From Deinandra increscens subsp. villosa (taxonomy: Eukaryota; Streptophyta; Magnoliopsida; Asterales; Asteraceae): a DNA stretch of 64,000 nucleotides. Every line of letters begins with the position of its first letter. Position 1 is the stretch's first letter. This document shows positions 33,191-45,004 of the stretch, piece after piece. The stretch spans positions 30,011,414-30,075,413 of the forward strand of contig JBCNJP010000010.1 of assembly GCA_039602395.1 (NCBI GenBank), given 5' to 3'. The notes beneath the pieces are model-generated. The model saw nothing but the letters and a program-made list of their open reading frames with translations. It searched no databases and was not told the DNA's origin. The position numbers were made by a program, and so were the translations under genes.

Positions 33191-36100
33191 CGCCCCCGCA
33201 GTTGGAGCGGGAGGTAACCGAATGCTCAAACTGTCTCGAAAACTCTCAAACAAGGGACGAGGCAATCCTTTCGTGAAAATGTCAGCATACTGATAAGCAG
33301 CGGGAACATGTAGTACAAGAATATGACCAATGCGGACTTTCTCACGAACAAAGTGGATGTCAATCTCCACGTGTTTGGTTCGCTGATGTTGAACCGGATT
33401 GCCAGATAAATACACAGCAGACACATTGTCACAATAAACAAGTGTCGCAGAGCATAAGGGGACATGCAACTCCAATAACAGATTACAAAGCCAACTAACC
33501 TCGGCGACAACATTAGCAATGGCTCGATATTCCGCCTCAGCACTAGACCTGGAAATAGTACTCTGACGTTTGGAGGACCACGATAAAAGACTATTACCCA
33601 TAAACACGCAGTAGCCAGAGGTCGAACGACGAGAGTCAGGACAACCCCCCCAATCGGCATCGGAATACGCGGTAAGAGACGAGACCGAAGAGGGGGATAA
33701 GCGAATACCAAAATCCAGTGTGCCCTGTAAGTAGCGCAGGATGCGCTTCATAAACTGAAAATGAGGCTCGCGAGGAGCATGCATGAACAAACAAACCTGT
33801 TGTACTGCATATGTAATGTCTGGTCTAGTGAAAGTAAGATACTGCAGTGCCCCAGCAAGGCTACGATATAAAGAACCATCAGCAAGCAAGGGGCCATCGG
33901 TAGCACTTAACTTGGAGCTCGTGTCAACAGGGGTCGCTGAAGGCCTACAGGAGCTCATGGAGGCCCTTTGCAGTATATCCCGAGCATACTGAGACTGCTG
34001 TAAGAATAATCCAGATTGGTCACGGGTGACCGTAATGCCCAAAAAATGGTGTAGAGGCCCCAAGTCTGTCATCTTGAATTCTCTGGAAATGGTGGTAATC
34101 AGTCTCTGTAAAAATCCTGAATCTGAGGAGGTAAGCACAATATCATCAACGTATAATAATAAATATGCAGTGTGTATGCCGTGGCGATACACAAATAAAG
34201 ATGTGTCAGACACCGTACTCTTAAACCCCTGCTGAAGCAAATATGTGGAAAATCGCGTGTACCAGGCCCGTGGAGCCTATTTGAGGCCATATAAGGACCT
34301 CTTGAGACGACAAACATAATCGGACGCCTGCGGATCAACAAAGCCAGGTGGTTGTTGCATATAAACCGTCTCTGCTAGGTCACCATGTAAGAATGCATTC
34401 TTAACATCTAGTTGGTGAATGGGCCAGTTTCGTGAAACGGCCAATGTCAAAACAGTCCGAATAGTAGCCGGTTTAACAACCGGACTGAAAGTCTCTAAGC
34501 AGTCGATGCCCACGGTTTGCGATTTTCCATTTACCACCAGACGCGCTTTATAGCGCTCAAGAGACCCGTCAGATTTGAACTTATGTCGGAACAACCAAAT
34601 GCATCGAATTACTGGTTGCCCAACGGGTCTCGGCACCAATTCCTAAGTATCATTTTCTTTTAATGCGCGAAATTCTTCGTTCATGGCATTACACCAATTA
34701 GGGTCGTTTAATGCTTTCGTGTAAGAGGTGGGTATGGGTGACAAAGAAGGTGAGGCAGTGGTAGATAAATTGAACCGATTGATGGGTTTGAACACACCCG
34801 ACTTAGCCCTGGTTGTCATGTGGTGAAAATTTTGTGTAGGAGGGGGGGGATTGGGTGGCGACGGGTTTGTGGGGGAGCTGGGCCGAGAGGTGTGCGGGCT
34901 GGTGGATGGGCCTGGGCCGGTAGATGAGGGGCCGAGAGGTGGGCTGTGAGGGTGGGGAGATGGATCGGTGATGGGAGATGGGTCGGTGATGGGAGATGTT
35001 ATGGGAGTTGGTCGTTGGGCCGAATGTTGGGAAGTGTGGGAGGGGTTAGGGGTGCGAGCAGTAGGTCAAAAACATGGAGGGATAGGATCATCAAACGTAG
35101 GTGGTTCGGATGGCGAGGTCAGATCGGGGTAAGGAAAGATGGCCTCATGGAATATCACATGCCGAGATATGTGGACCCGGCCGGAGATAGGGTCATAACA
35201 CCGGTATCCGCGAAAGTGTTATGAATAGCCAAGAAAAATGCACCGAACAGAACAGGTGTGGAGTTTGTGAGGTTGAACGGCCGACAGGTTCGGGTAGCAG
35301 ACACAACCGAAAGCTCGAAGGTGATCGTAGGTGGGGTGGCGATGGTAGAGAGAGAACGCCGGAGTGTTGAACTGCAGACGTTTAGTGGGGAGAATGTTAT
35401 GCAGGTAGGTAGCGGTATGTAAAGCTTCCACCCAGAAGGGAGGGGGAAGACGAGCTTGGGTAAGGAGAGAACGGATGATGTCGTTTAAACGACGAATCAT
35501 CCTTTCTGCTTTGCCGTTCTGAGCGGATGTTTGTGGGCAGGCAAAGCGAAAGACGAGGCCGTTATCGTGTCCAAATGTTTGAAAGGCACGATTATCAAAC
35601 TCACCGCCAAGATCACATTGAAACGATTTTATGTTGTTGTGAAACTGAGTTTGAATAAGTTTGTGAAATTTTACAAAAGTGGGAAAGGTTTCGGATTTAA
35701 ATTTAAGAGGATAGACCCACACATAATTTGTAAAATTGTCGATGAGAACCATATAATTTATACCCCGATTTGCTGGGAATGGGGGATGTCCACAAGTCAC
35801 AATGAATTATGTCAAAGCACTGAAAAGTAGTAGACATCGAATCATCAAAAGGTAACCATTTACTATTCGACAATTGGCAAGAATGACAAACATTAATGTT
35901 TTTGCCTTTATTACATAAAATAAAATTACGAGAAGATAGATAATCTAAGACATGTGCTCCGGGGTGACCGAGGCGGTTATGCCAAAGACTTGTGGTGCGA
36001 TCCACAATGCAAGCAACGGTGGTAGGCAATGGTGAAGTAAACGGATAAAGATCCCCGGAGCTATTGTGGCGGGAAAGGTGCTCTCCAGTCTTGAGATCCA

Positions 36101-36450
36101 TCAAAGTAAAACCAAGAGGATCAAATTCAATAGACACATTATTATCACGAGTGAATTGTCGAACGGAAATGAGGTTTTTAATAACGGTGGGGGCAACAAG
36201 AACATTGGGTAAGGTGTAGGTACGATTAGGAAGTTGATAGAAAGCATTACCCGAGCCCCGTATTGGTAACGTGTTACCATTCTCGACAAAAATTTCACGA
36301 ATTAAAGAATTTGATATTGGAGATTGGAGAGTACCTGGATGTGAAGTTAAGTGAGATGATGCTCCGGTGTCCAAGTACCACGTAGTGTCCAGTGGGGTGA
36401 GGTGTTGATGTGTCAACGCATTGCCGATATCAGTTGGGTTAAGCGCATCA
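33185..36450 (-). pseudogene. Copia (Ale-like) pol: protease, integrase, RT, RNase H, damaged
   Basis: Protease active site YLDTGASSHLT (36350-36385). GAG-pre-integrase LWHNRLGHPGAHV and CHSCQL (35870-36010). Integrase core with HCDLWTSP, CDLGGEFDN and QNGKAERMIRR (35480-35830). Integrase tail GCVCYPN. RT with RYKARLVVNG, QLDVKNAFLHGDL, RLKRSLYGLK and LLLYVDDIVL (34140-34600). RNase H with SAEAEYRAIANVVAEVSWL, then ADIFTKGLP (33215-33560); stop at 33185. Lesions seen: a one-base frame change between gag and protease (about 36450), one in integrase (about 35740), and in-frame stops near 35222, 34645 and 34276, the last two consistent with TGG or CAG turned into TAG. Otherwise the protein is continuous. 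Confidence 0.9.
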
Positions 36451-36451
36451 A

Positions 36452-37495
36452 CTAAGGGTAAGGGTTGTAGCTGGCGAAGTGGGCTGCAGGAGGCTGGGCC
36501 GTAGGGTAAGTGGGTGGCGGGGGTTGGGCCGGGTAGGAGGAATTAGGATAGTGGGCTTTATAAGGGGGGTGATAAGGTTGGGCTGGGTATGGGGCAGGTG
36601 GGACGGAGGGAGGGTACTGATGGGAGGGGTTGGGTGTAGTGGTTCTAGGTGGGTAAGTTTGGTTGTAGGAGGGATAAGAATTATGTGACCCACGGCCACT
36701 ATTGTTTCGATTGTACCGAAAATTAGTGGAGTTTCGACGTCCACGACCTCGGCCAAAACCACGGTTATCATAAGGGCGAGGTTGAAAATTTTGAGTGTTG
36801 GAAGGCCCCGGGTTTTGAGAGGGTTGGGTAATGTGGTTATTAGTGACGAGAACCTGTTGATTGGGGTTGTGACGGGCAGCAATGCGTTGAACCTCGAGTT
36901 GAACCATGTTACGAGCCTCATCCCACGACGGAGAACTTTGATTAATAAAAGCCGCTACGGTGTCATATTCTGCTGGGAGACCGCGAACTAACTGTAATAC
37001 CTTCCGTTTTTCATCAACGTTGCGGTCCACATCGTTCAATTGTTCAGCAAGATCATGAATCTTCTGAAAATAATCATCCATCGAAGCGCATGACGCAAGA
37101 GTAAGGGACGTGAACTCTTGTTCAAGAGCGGCAGCGCGTGAGCCCTTATTATTGAGAAAAATAGCTTGAAGCTTGACCCACGTTTTGCGAGCCGTTGTTT
37201 CAAGATCGAGGACCCGAGCAAGATACTCCTCCGAGATGGATCCGTAGATCCACTGCAAAACCAAAGCATCCGTATCGGACCACATCGGAAACGTGACATC
37301 ATTGGTGTCCGGTGTATCGGTGCCATCAATATGATCGGTCACATTATAGGCTTTAGCATGATTAAGAAACAATTTCACCCACATCGAATACGTGATTTTC
37401 TTACCATTAAGAGGTTTCACGCGTTGCAGGATATTGGTCACGGTATAAGCATGCGTGAGTTTGTCTGTGGCTTCCTTGAGTCGAGCATCAGCCAT
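36452..37495 (-). CDS. Copia (Ale-like) Gag
   Basis: A 347-residue ORF starting at the ATG 37493-37495, about 150 bases after the PBS. Residues 25-220 form a UBN2/gag-type helical domain (MWVKLFLNHAKAYNVTDHID, WIYGSISEEYLARVLDLETT, ASCASMDDYFQKIHDLAEQL, LQLVRGLPAEYDTVAAFIN). The remainder is Arg/Gly- and Pro-rich. I see no clear CCHC knuckle, which is common in Ale-type Gags. The frame would continue into protease after a one-base shift at 36452-36460. It makes the particle shell in live relatives. Confidence 0.88.
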   Translation of the reverse strand: MADARLKEATDKLTHAYTVTNILQRVKPLNGKKITYSMWVKLFLNHAKAYNVTDHIDGTDTPDTNDVTFPMWSDTDALVLQWIYGSISEEYLARVLDLETTARKTWVKLQAIFLNNKGSRAAALEQEFTSLTLASCASMDDYFQKIHDLAEQLNDVDRNVDEKRKVLQLVRGLPAEYDTVAAFINQSSPSWDEARNMVQLEVQRIAARHNPNQQVLVTNNHITQPSQNPGPSNTQNFQPRPYDNRGFGRGRGRRNSTNFRYNRNNSGRGSHNSYPSYNQTYPPRTTTPNPSHQYPPSVPPAPYPAQPYHPPYKAHYPNSSYPAQPPPPTYPTAQPPAAHFASYNPYP

Positions 37496-37647
37496 GGTGG
37501 GACGAGTAGGGGAGTGCTTCGGAGAGTTGGTGGGTGATGGTGTGACCGGAGAAGATGGCCGGCTACTAGCCAGGCTGCCGACGGCGGTAAGACAGGGGGG
37601 GGTAGGGCCGGCTACGTGAATGCTAGGGTTAGGAGAGAAAAAAATTT

Positions 37648-37660
37648 GGTTGTGATACCA
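37648..37660 (-). other. Primer-binding site of the short-LTR Copia element
   Basis: Minus strand TGGTATCACAACC directly follows the 5' LTR. Eight bases, TGGTATCA, match the 3' end of initiator Met-tRNA. Confidence 0.82.
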
Positions 37661-37781
37661 TAAACGTGTTTATGATTTCATGATCATAAAGAATGATTAC
37701 ATCCCCTATATATATCTATACAAGATACGCATCTAGTCCCTATATATTACTGAACATACAATACAATACCATAGACTAATA
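37661..37781 (-). repeat. 5' LTR of the short-LTR Copia element
   Basis: 121 bp, nearly identical to 33070-33190. It contains ATATATATCTATACAAG, a possible TATA region. Confidence 0.93.
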
Positions 37782-38799
37782 ATGGGAACAAGTTGAATCC
37801 AGAAAAAAACATCACCACCGTTGTGAGATGGGCTGGCCGGAGGCCAGAGCCCGCCGGAAATGCTCGCCGACAATCACCGGTTCTCAAACCCTCTTTTCGG
37901 TCTCTCTCTTGCACAACTGATGTATTGGGACCGTTTGGCTAGAATAAGGTTAATGACAAGAATTTTGGGTTATATATATTTAGATAAATTTTGTGTGGTG
38001 TAAATTAAATTGACATGTATCATGCCACGATATCTGAACACGTTACATTGTTAAATATCCGTAAGCAACTCGCAATAATCCTGACACTTCTAAAATATTA
38101 TACAGCCCTTGTAAACATTCTTGGAATGTTCAAAATGTTAGATTAAATATAATATGGTTAGTATTCGACCCAAGTCTTGTTTAACTTCGTTTCACGAACC
38201 GAATATATATTTATGACTGGAATTATTAATAAACACTCAAGAAAGTGTTTAAAACCTTACAAAGCCGTTAGAATCGTCTCAAATGAATAAACAATCGATT
38301 TCACCGTTTCTCGCACTGAACCGCACGGTTATTATTTCTAACGATCAAAACATCAATGATCAAGTGTCTGAAAATATGAGACACCATAATCCTGTCTCAG
38401 TGACCTCTCCGTCACTGTCGATGGCATATGTGTATTTAGCGCCATTTATCATTTTTGCACACATACTACACATGTACTTATCCAAACAGTCTTTATGACG
38501 AATCATAGCATCTGTGTTAATATAACCTCTTCATAGCTCATCAATTCGCATATTTATGTTAATGTTCGAATATCTGGTACGTTAACTGATCAAACACCGA
38601 TCTTTGTTGTTTTAACTCGAACTCAACTTCTAATATTCCGCAGCGTCTCTAATTACATAACGATTTCTTAGAAAACTTATAACAACTTATCCGAACATCG
38701 GCTATATGGACTGGGCTTACCGAGTCCAGTCTATAAATGAAAAAATTACCCACCGATAAATCTGATTTTCCCAAGTGTTACAATTTCAATGAGCATTAT

Positions 38800-40755
38800 T
38801 CCTTATGTAGCTCCATATGATTCTATAGTCTTTTGAACCTTGTCACTCAACTGCTTGGTTTGAACTTCTATAGATTCCAGTCTTCCTCCCTTTAGTTGCC
38901 ATTCCTTTTCTTGCAGTTCTTTCAGTTGATCAGAATTTTTGTGTAGTTGTTGTTTGATGTTTCGTTTCATTGTTTTGATCTCTTCTTCTAGCTCTGAGAT
39001 TCTCAATCTATTCTTTTCTAACTGTTTTGAGAGCTCTTCTATTCGTACAGAACTACTACAAAAATTAAAATGTAGTTCTGTAGTCTATTGTTGTTGTTCT
39101 TTCATGAAGTCAGTGAACAAGAAGAAAGAGATTTTGAGAATTCCTCGAAGTCAGAATTCGAGGTTGCTCCAGGGGTACCAAACCAGAAGACAACTCATGT
39201 CTTTCTGTTGGACTGACTGGTTTCCCCTTGGGGAATTTGTTAGTATCTGCTAACCCAGCCAGGCTGAGTGAGTATAGGGCTTCCACATTCCTTGATGAGT
39301 ATAGAGTTGGATTCACCTCCTGTATTCTTAGAAAATCATGAGACAAAATTTTCTTTTGTTTCTGAGAAGATGTCTCAGATGAGCTGGCAGTGAACACATC
39401 ACAGTTACTCACTTCAAAGTTTCCTTGACTTCGAGAGTCTCCACTTGTTGTTACATCATCTTCACTGACAAAATTCAGAGATGATAATTTGATGTGTGGT
39501 TATGGTGGGGATGTCAAAGGATGGTCGGTTGGTTACTTGAGTTTGGAAGTGGGCAAAGGCTTCTTGGTCGGATGATTGAGGTGATGATTGTTGGCTTTTG
39601 GTTTGAGTTGGTGAAGTTGGTTTTCCTGGAGAACATGGGGCTGAGGTTGATGGCTCATTCAAGGGATGTGATATGAGGGGTTAAAGGTGATGACTTGAGG
39701 TGGTCTCTTGTTGATGTTGTGGTGAGATCTGTGATTGTGGAGAATGATGGGGAGGGGACTGATTGTGATCAACCATTTCCTCTGATGTGTTTGTGGGAGT
39801 GTTAGTTGAGGTTGGTGATTGGTTAGGGTTGGCTGTGAATTTGTTGGATTTGGTGAGGTGCTTCTGTAAAATGGGTTATCATATCCTAGCTTAGATTTCA
39901 TTCCCCATGGGAAATTACAGAAATGAATGTGTGTACCTGATTTCTAGATGCCTTTGATGTGGTACATCTTAGTGGTGTAGGTTTCTTCATTTTCTGAGAT
40001 ACCCACCTTCTTTTGAAGCATTTGAGGTAAGAATCTGATATAGGGCACGAAATGTGTTCTTTTGCTTTGAGACTTTTCTTTGACTCTTTTCTCCATGTAT
40101 TTCTAGATTAGTAGAGCCACATCTATTTCCTCGTTGAAGTATAACCCCTACAGAATAATGAGAGTGTTTTTGTTTGCTTGATCCATAGAGCCCTTTTTTG
40201 ATCTCATGGTGTGGTTGAGAAGGATAATTTTGAATCTCCATATAGGCTCTAATTGACTTAACCTGAGATTCGAAATTTGGCCATTTTCTGCAAAGCTTCC
40301 TCTAGTGAGTTCATTGATTATTTGCTTTAGAGCGGAATCTTTAGGGTTTGGAGAGAAGGATGTGAAGTTGTTCGGTAGGAGAAAGATTTCTCTCAGATCT
40401 GAGAGTTGAAGAATGATTTCTTTTTCTGCACTCACTTTTCCTTTCATCTTTCCATTTGCCATCTTCACACTTGCCCATAAATTGAGGATGGATGATTTAG
40501 GGCATGATTTATTGATGGTTAGGGCTTTAGGAAGTTGAGAGGAATGATTTATTGATGGTTAGGGCTTTAGGAAGTTGAGGAGTAGGCAGATGGATTGAAG
40601 TCGCACGGTTGATTAACCGCGTCTAGGGTAAAATTGCATTTGGGTGGTGAACCAGAGGATGATGAATCTAGGTTTAGGGTTGGAGCGGAGGAGGATTGAG
40701 TGTATTTCCTTTTTGAATGGGTGTTCATTGCAGGAGTTCCGGATTGAGAAGCCAT
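38800..40755 (-). pseudogene. Sirevirus extra 3' ORF, distal (Pro/Ser-rich, coiled-coil end)
   Basis: Pieces in shifting frames on the minus strand: MASQSGTPAMNTHSKRKYTQ, then a globular stretch (LREIFLLPNNFTSFSPNPKD; THFVPYIRFLPQMLQKK; KSKLGYDNPFYRSTSP), a Ser/Thr/Pro-rich linker (39460-39860), an LAGLADTNKFPKGKPVSPTE block (near 39230), and a final coiled coil (RISELEEEIKTMKRNIKQQL and on, 38803-39006). Several stops and frame changes. I recognise it only as the type of protein encoded after pol in Asteraceae Sirevirus-like elements; its function is not known. It sits in the env position, but I see no membrane segment. Confidence 0.6.
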
Positions 40756-40969
40756 TTGCGAGCTTTGAGATTTATGAAATGAACAGTGGGATTCAGGTCA
40801 GGGCGCATTATTCCTTTTATAGGTATCTCTTGATGTCGTTCCGTATTTCTCGGAGACTGGGTTTTTCCATAACGGCTATATTCCTTTAATGGACGTTTCT
40901 TCTCGAACGCTAATAATAAATTACCTATGGCAATATATGAATATTTAGGAAAATTAATTATCATATTAT

Positions 40970-42084
40970 CCGAGCAGATTTTTCATTTACTGTGCAGTCT
41001 TTTTGGACTTTCGTAACTTTATCTGATAAAAGGAATGAAATTTTATCGATCAAGAAATTTATACAGACAATTTGAGGCAAGTGTAGATATTTGTACACGT
41101 GCATCTATTATGTTCTCTATTTGGATCAGGAGTTTTAACTACTCTGAATTTTGCTTCCATTTGAAGAGATGTGTATAGATGCAGAGTAGTTTGTTTTCCT
41201 ATGGAAGGTAGAAATATCCATTAGAGTTTGGAAGGCCAGAGATGGATAGCCCTCCAGGAGAGATTCCTTTTTGTGATACTACTTTGCTGGTTCTGATTCC
41301 TCTTGGTACTTTTTCCAAAGTGTAAGGCTTAAAGGATTAATTTTGTGGTGAATCTAGGGTAGGGGATGAATATTTTATTTATGGGTCCTTGTAGATTACT
41401 TTCCATGTGCCTCATGAGATACAAGGAAAAGTTCATGTTGTGACCTTGGATGAGAGCATGCATGACACATTGAGTATCTTCATCTGAGAGGTGATGGTCA
41501 GAGTACTTTGAAGAGAAACATATTTGAATTTAAGAAAAGAAGTATTGCCATAGGTGTGGCAGATGAGCTATGTCAGCCTTTCCATCATATAGACTTCCCC
41601 TGTATCCCATATCAAGAAGTGTTTTAATCACATCATCCCTGTCAAAGCAGATGGGAGCAGATGGACTATCTTTAATTTGGAGTGCTTTTCTAATCATGTG
41701 TTGATCGAAAACAAACAATACTCCACAGATAGATGTCATAATAGATGCATTTTCCCCCATCATTTGTGATGAAGGCATGATTCTTCCCGAACTCTTGAAA
41801 AAGGGAGTAGTTGATAGGAATGTCAAGAGTTAGAGCATATCCTATGGGGTAGTTTTTGAGAAATTTCGCCATTTGTTGGTATGACCATAATCTATTTCCA
41901 AAGGGTGTATATGGCACAAGATTGTGATGGTGAGGAGCAGGGAATGTGGTGTTTTCACGAAGTGGGGGAGAAAGCTCTTTGAAAGACATTGATGAAATTT
42001 TTTAGATGGAAATGGTGTGTGGACTTTTAGGTTATTTTGTCCCTTTTTTAGAGAAAAAAGACATGATGAGAGGATGAAGTGCAC
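40970..42084 (-). pseudogene. Sirevirus extra 3' ORF, proximal
   Basis: Minus-strand frames give MSFKELSPPLRENTTFPAPH, RLWSYQQMAKFLKNYPIGYA, then (41530-41826) FDQHMIRKALQIKDSPSAPI and DDVIKTLLDMGYRGSLYDG, and further left an NFSLYLMRHMESNLQGP-like stretch near 41400. The pattern of a short helix-rich domain resembles proteins annotated after pol in composite-family Copia elements. It carries multiple frame changes and stops. No enzymatic motif is visible. Confidence 0.55.
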
Positions 42085-42295
42085 ATATGAAATAGCAAAG
42101 GGATTTGACAGTCTATGAAGTTATAGGTCATTATTGATGTTTTTGGTTCTTGAGAATTGAGCTTTTTGTTCAAGAAGTCAACTTTTCAGAAGAGTTTCTA
42201 GGTTTTGGAGTACATGATGTAAATGACAGGAAGTTATTGGACTAGCTTCTATTTTTCAGATAGGAAGACAGAGGGACCCCCCCCCCCCTTTTTTT

Positions 42296-43554
42296 TTAAT
42301 TTGCAATCATGTTTAGCATCCCCAGCTTGCTTAGTATAAATGAGAATCTCTTTTCAACCAATGGTTTAGTAAAAATGTCTCCAAGCTGGAGTTCAGTTGG
42401 GATGAAGTACATTTCAATGTGTCCCTTTTCAACATGATCTTTGATAAAGTGATACCTGACATCAATATGTTTTATCCTTGAGTGATGAACAGGATTGGAT
42501 GTCATTGCAGTTTCACTTTTTTAGTCACAGAAGAATTGTTATTTTAGAGAGATCTATCTCATAGTCTTTGAGTAGGGTTTGCATCCATATCACTTGGGAG
42601 CAACAACTGGCAGCAGCAATATATTCAGCTTCAGCAGTTGAAGTTGAGACACGGTTTTGTTTCTTAGATTTCCAGCATACTAACTTTCCTCCTAGAATTT
42701 GACAACTTCTTAATGTGCTTTTTCTGTCTAGTCTACATCCTGCATGATCAGCATCTGAATAGTCTGTTAGTGAAAAGCCAGTTTCCTTGGGGTACCAAAG
42801 ACCTAGGTCAGTTGACACCTTTAGATATCTAAAAATTCTTTTAACAGCTGATAAGTGAGACTTCTTAGGTTTACATTGATATCTGGAAAGGAAGCATGTG
42901 GAGAACATAATGTCAGACCTACTTGCTGTAAGATACATAAGTGAGCCAATCATTCCTATATGTATGTTCATCCACATGCTTACCATATTTATCAGTATCC
43001 ATTTTGATATTTGTAGCCATGGGTGTTTTGAAAGAGGAAGAATTTGAAAGGGAGTACTTAGTAAGAAGATTTTTGATGTATTTTGCTTGATTTATAAAAA
43101 TTCCTTCTAGAGTTTGTTTAACTTTGATACCTAGAAAGTAGTTCAGTTCTCCCATCATACTCATTTCAAAGTTTGTTGTCATGAGTTCCTAAAACTCTAT
43201 ACAAAAAATGGACATGTGGATCCAAAGATGATGTCATCTACATAGATTTGTACTACCAGGAGATGACCTTTTCTTTCTTTTAAAAATGATGTGGTGTCAA
43301 TGAATCCTTTCTTAAAATTTGATGATAAGAGAAATTCAAAGAAGGTATCATACCAGGCTCTGGGTGTTTGTTTTCGACCATATAAGACTCTTTTAAGTTT
43401 ACACACATGATTTGGAAATTTTTCACTTTCAAATCCTGGTGGTCTTTCAATGTAAACTTCTTGATCAACTTTTCCATTTAAAAATGCACATTGAACGTCC
43501 ATTTGATAGACTCTAAAACCTTTGAAAGCTGCACAGGCCAGAAATATCCTTACA
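42296..43554 (-). pseudogene. Sirevirus reverse transcriptase (C-terminal part) and RNase H
   Basis: From the solo LTR border leftward: RIFLACAAFKGFRVYQMDVQ, FLNGKVDQEVYIERPPGFES, QTPRAWYDTF, IYVDDIIFGST (catalytic YVDD near 43225), ELNYFLGIKVKQTLEGIFI, SDIMFSTCFLSRYQCKPKKS, SDADHAGCRLDRKST and STAEAEYIAAASCCSQVIWM, then HHSRIKHIDVRYHFIKDHVE and ELQLGDIFTKPL. Frame changes near 43195 and 42985 and a stop near 42524 break it. The N-terminal part continues at 48847, beyond the insertion. Confidence 0.92.
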
Positions 43555-45004
43555 TGTAACAACCCAAATTTCACAGATACATGATATGTATAGTAAATAT
43601 GTGTTTATATTATAAATACGTGAGCTTAATTGATAAATGTGGTAAGACTATGTATTAGATTGTTTGCATGTGCTAGAAATACGTGTTTGATAGCCAATAT
43701 GGTAAAATATGCATAAACGGATGTGTTAAACTTTAAAGAAAGTAAAATATGAGATGAATATATGTTTATATGAATAACATAATGATACATGTGTGAATTG
43801 ATGGATATATGCGTGTAAATACGTGTCTTAATAGTTAACGGAAAAGTAAAAGGACTAAAAGTGTAATTTATGCAAAAATATAAACGTATACGGATATTAT
43901 ATGTATCTGTAATTGTTATAAGTATTTTGAGGCTTAGAAATTAGTAATAACGAGAATTTGACCTCCTCCGCGCGTTGCGACAGAGACAGAGATCATCAAA
44001 AGGACTAAAAAGCTTTACAGCGGTCAATTTGTATATTTCATAGATATTGTTGTTCGACGATAAAATGTTAACTACGACGAATGAAGCATAATGATGAAAG
44101 TGGAAGCAGACCAAATGATATGTAATTAACTAAGTAATAAAAGAAAGAAAGTTAAAAACAAAATATAATTGAGTGTTAAATGAAAAAATAAACTTAAAAA
44201 AATGAAAATGAAAAAATAAACTTATTATAGATAAAAACAAAAATATCATAGATTCTAAAGTTGAAAAGATATTACAGTTTATTAAAAAGAACATTAGATA
44301 GTGTTGTTTGACGACGATGAAAGGTCGATAGTGATGATAGATAAGGCATCATATGAACTAAAAATAACTTACAAATAAAATATAAATGAAAGTATAAATT
44401 TATTATAGAACAAAATAAAAATATCATGTTACTATATTATACCCTATCATTTTGTAGTTACTTCATTTTATTTAATCAATTACCTTGATTTGCATTGTTT
44501 TCACCTAATTATTAATGAGAAATAATAGTCAATTTCTGAGATTTTGTAAAGTGACTATGTTAAAAAGATATAGGTCAAAGGGGTTGGTTTTCATCTCTTA
44601 GTCGACTTTTTCAATATATTATATTAAATAAAAATAAACTAAACACATCTCAATATATTATGATAAAGGACATTGGTAACTTTTGAGATTTTGTAAGTAA
44701 TATATTGAGAATGTAAACTTTTGTAAGGGATTTAAAGGAAACTGAAGAGGTGGCTACAGGCTAGTGAACGCTTGTATAAAATTTAATCAATTAATAAAAG
44801 TAGTCAAATCATGTCATAATAAACAACATGAAAAGAAGAGATGTTCAGGTCTGTCTTGTATCTTGTCTGAATACACCTTTTCTTTTATGATTTTTCATAT
44901 TTTACACTTTCCAACTTTGACTTTTTAATTTACAATATCAATTATGATATTTTTGTGTGAATTTTGCAATAACAATTTGAAGGGTTCGTGTCTTCTTTTC
45001 ATCT

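Larger units (their letters stand above)
33070..37781 (-). mobile_element. Short-LTR Ty1/Copia retrotransposon (Ale/Retrofit-like)
   Basis: Perfect 5-base duplication ATGGG at 33065-33069 and 37782-37786; the empty target occurs near 10830 in LTR_B. The two 121 bp LTRs (33070-33190, 37661-37781) differ at one position I can find. Ends are TATTAG...GTTTA on the coding strand rather than TG...CA. PBS TGGTATCACAACC and a PPT (GCGGGGGCG) are present. Order gag-PR-INT-RT-RH fits Copia; lineage Ale is inferred from LTR size and RT flavour. Recent insertion, but pol has several stops and frameshifts. Confidence 0.93.
30752..38782 (-). repeat. LTR_C of the large-LTR array, with a Copia insertion
   Basis: It starts TGTCACAACCCCGCCGCAGG and ends CCCAAGTGTTACA. 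Without the Copia element and its TSD it is about 3.3 kb and aligns with LTR_B. It is the 5' LTR of the minus-strand element. The next base, 38783, belongs to the Sirevirus 3' region, so the array inserted there; ATTTC (38783-38787) would be the TSD to look for at the far end. Confidence 0.82.

Noticed and set aside
34946..35224. Plus-strand Gly/Arg/Trp-rich ORF (and similar at 36479-36688)
   Set aside because: It is antisense to the Pro/Ser-rich linker of the Copia pol and gag; composition artefact.
38783..42084. True envelope gene in the Sirevirus-like element
   Set aside because: It is in the right position, but there is no signal peptide, transmembrane segment or cleavage motif, so I call only extra ORFs of unknown function.
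43950..44330. Helitron or other small element around CCTCCGCGCGTTGCG
   Set aside because: The GC-rich word resembles ends of some plant elements, but I could find no matching second end or target duplication.
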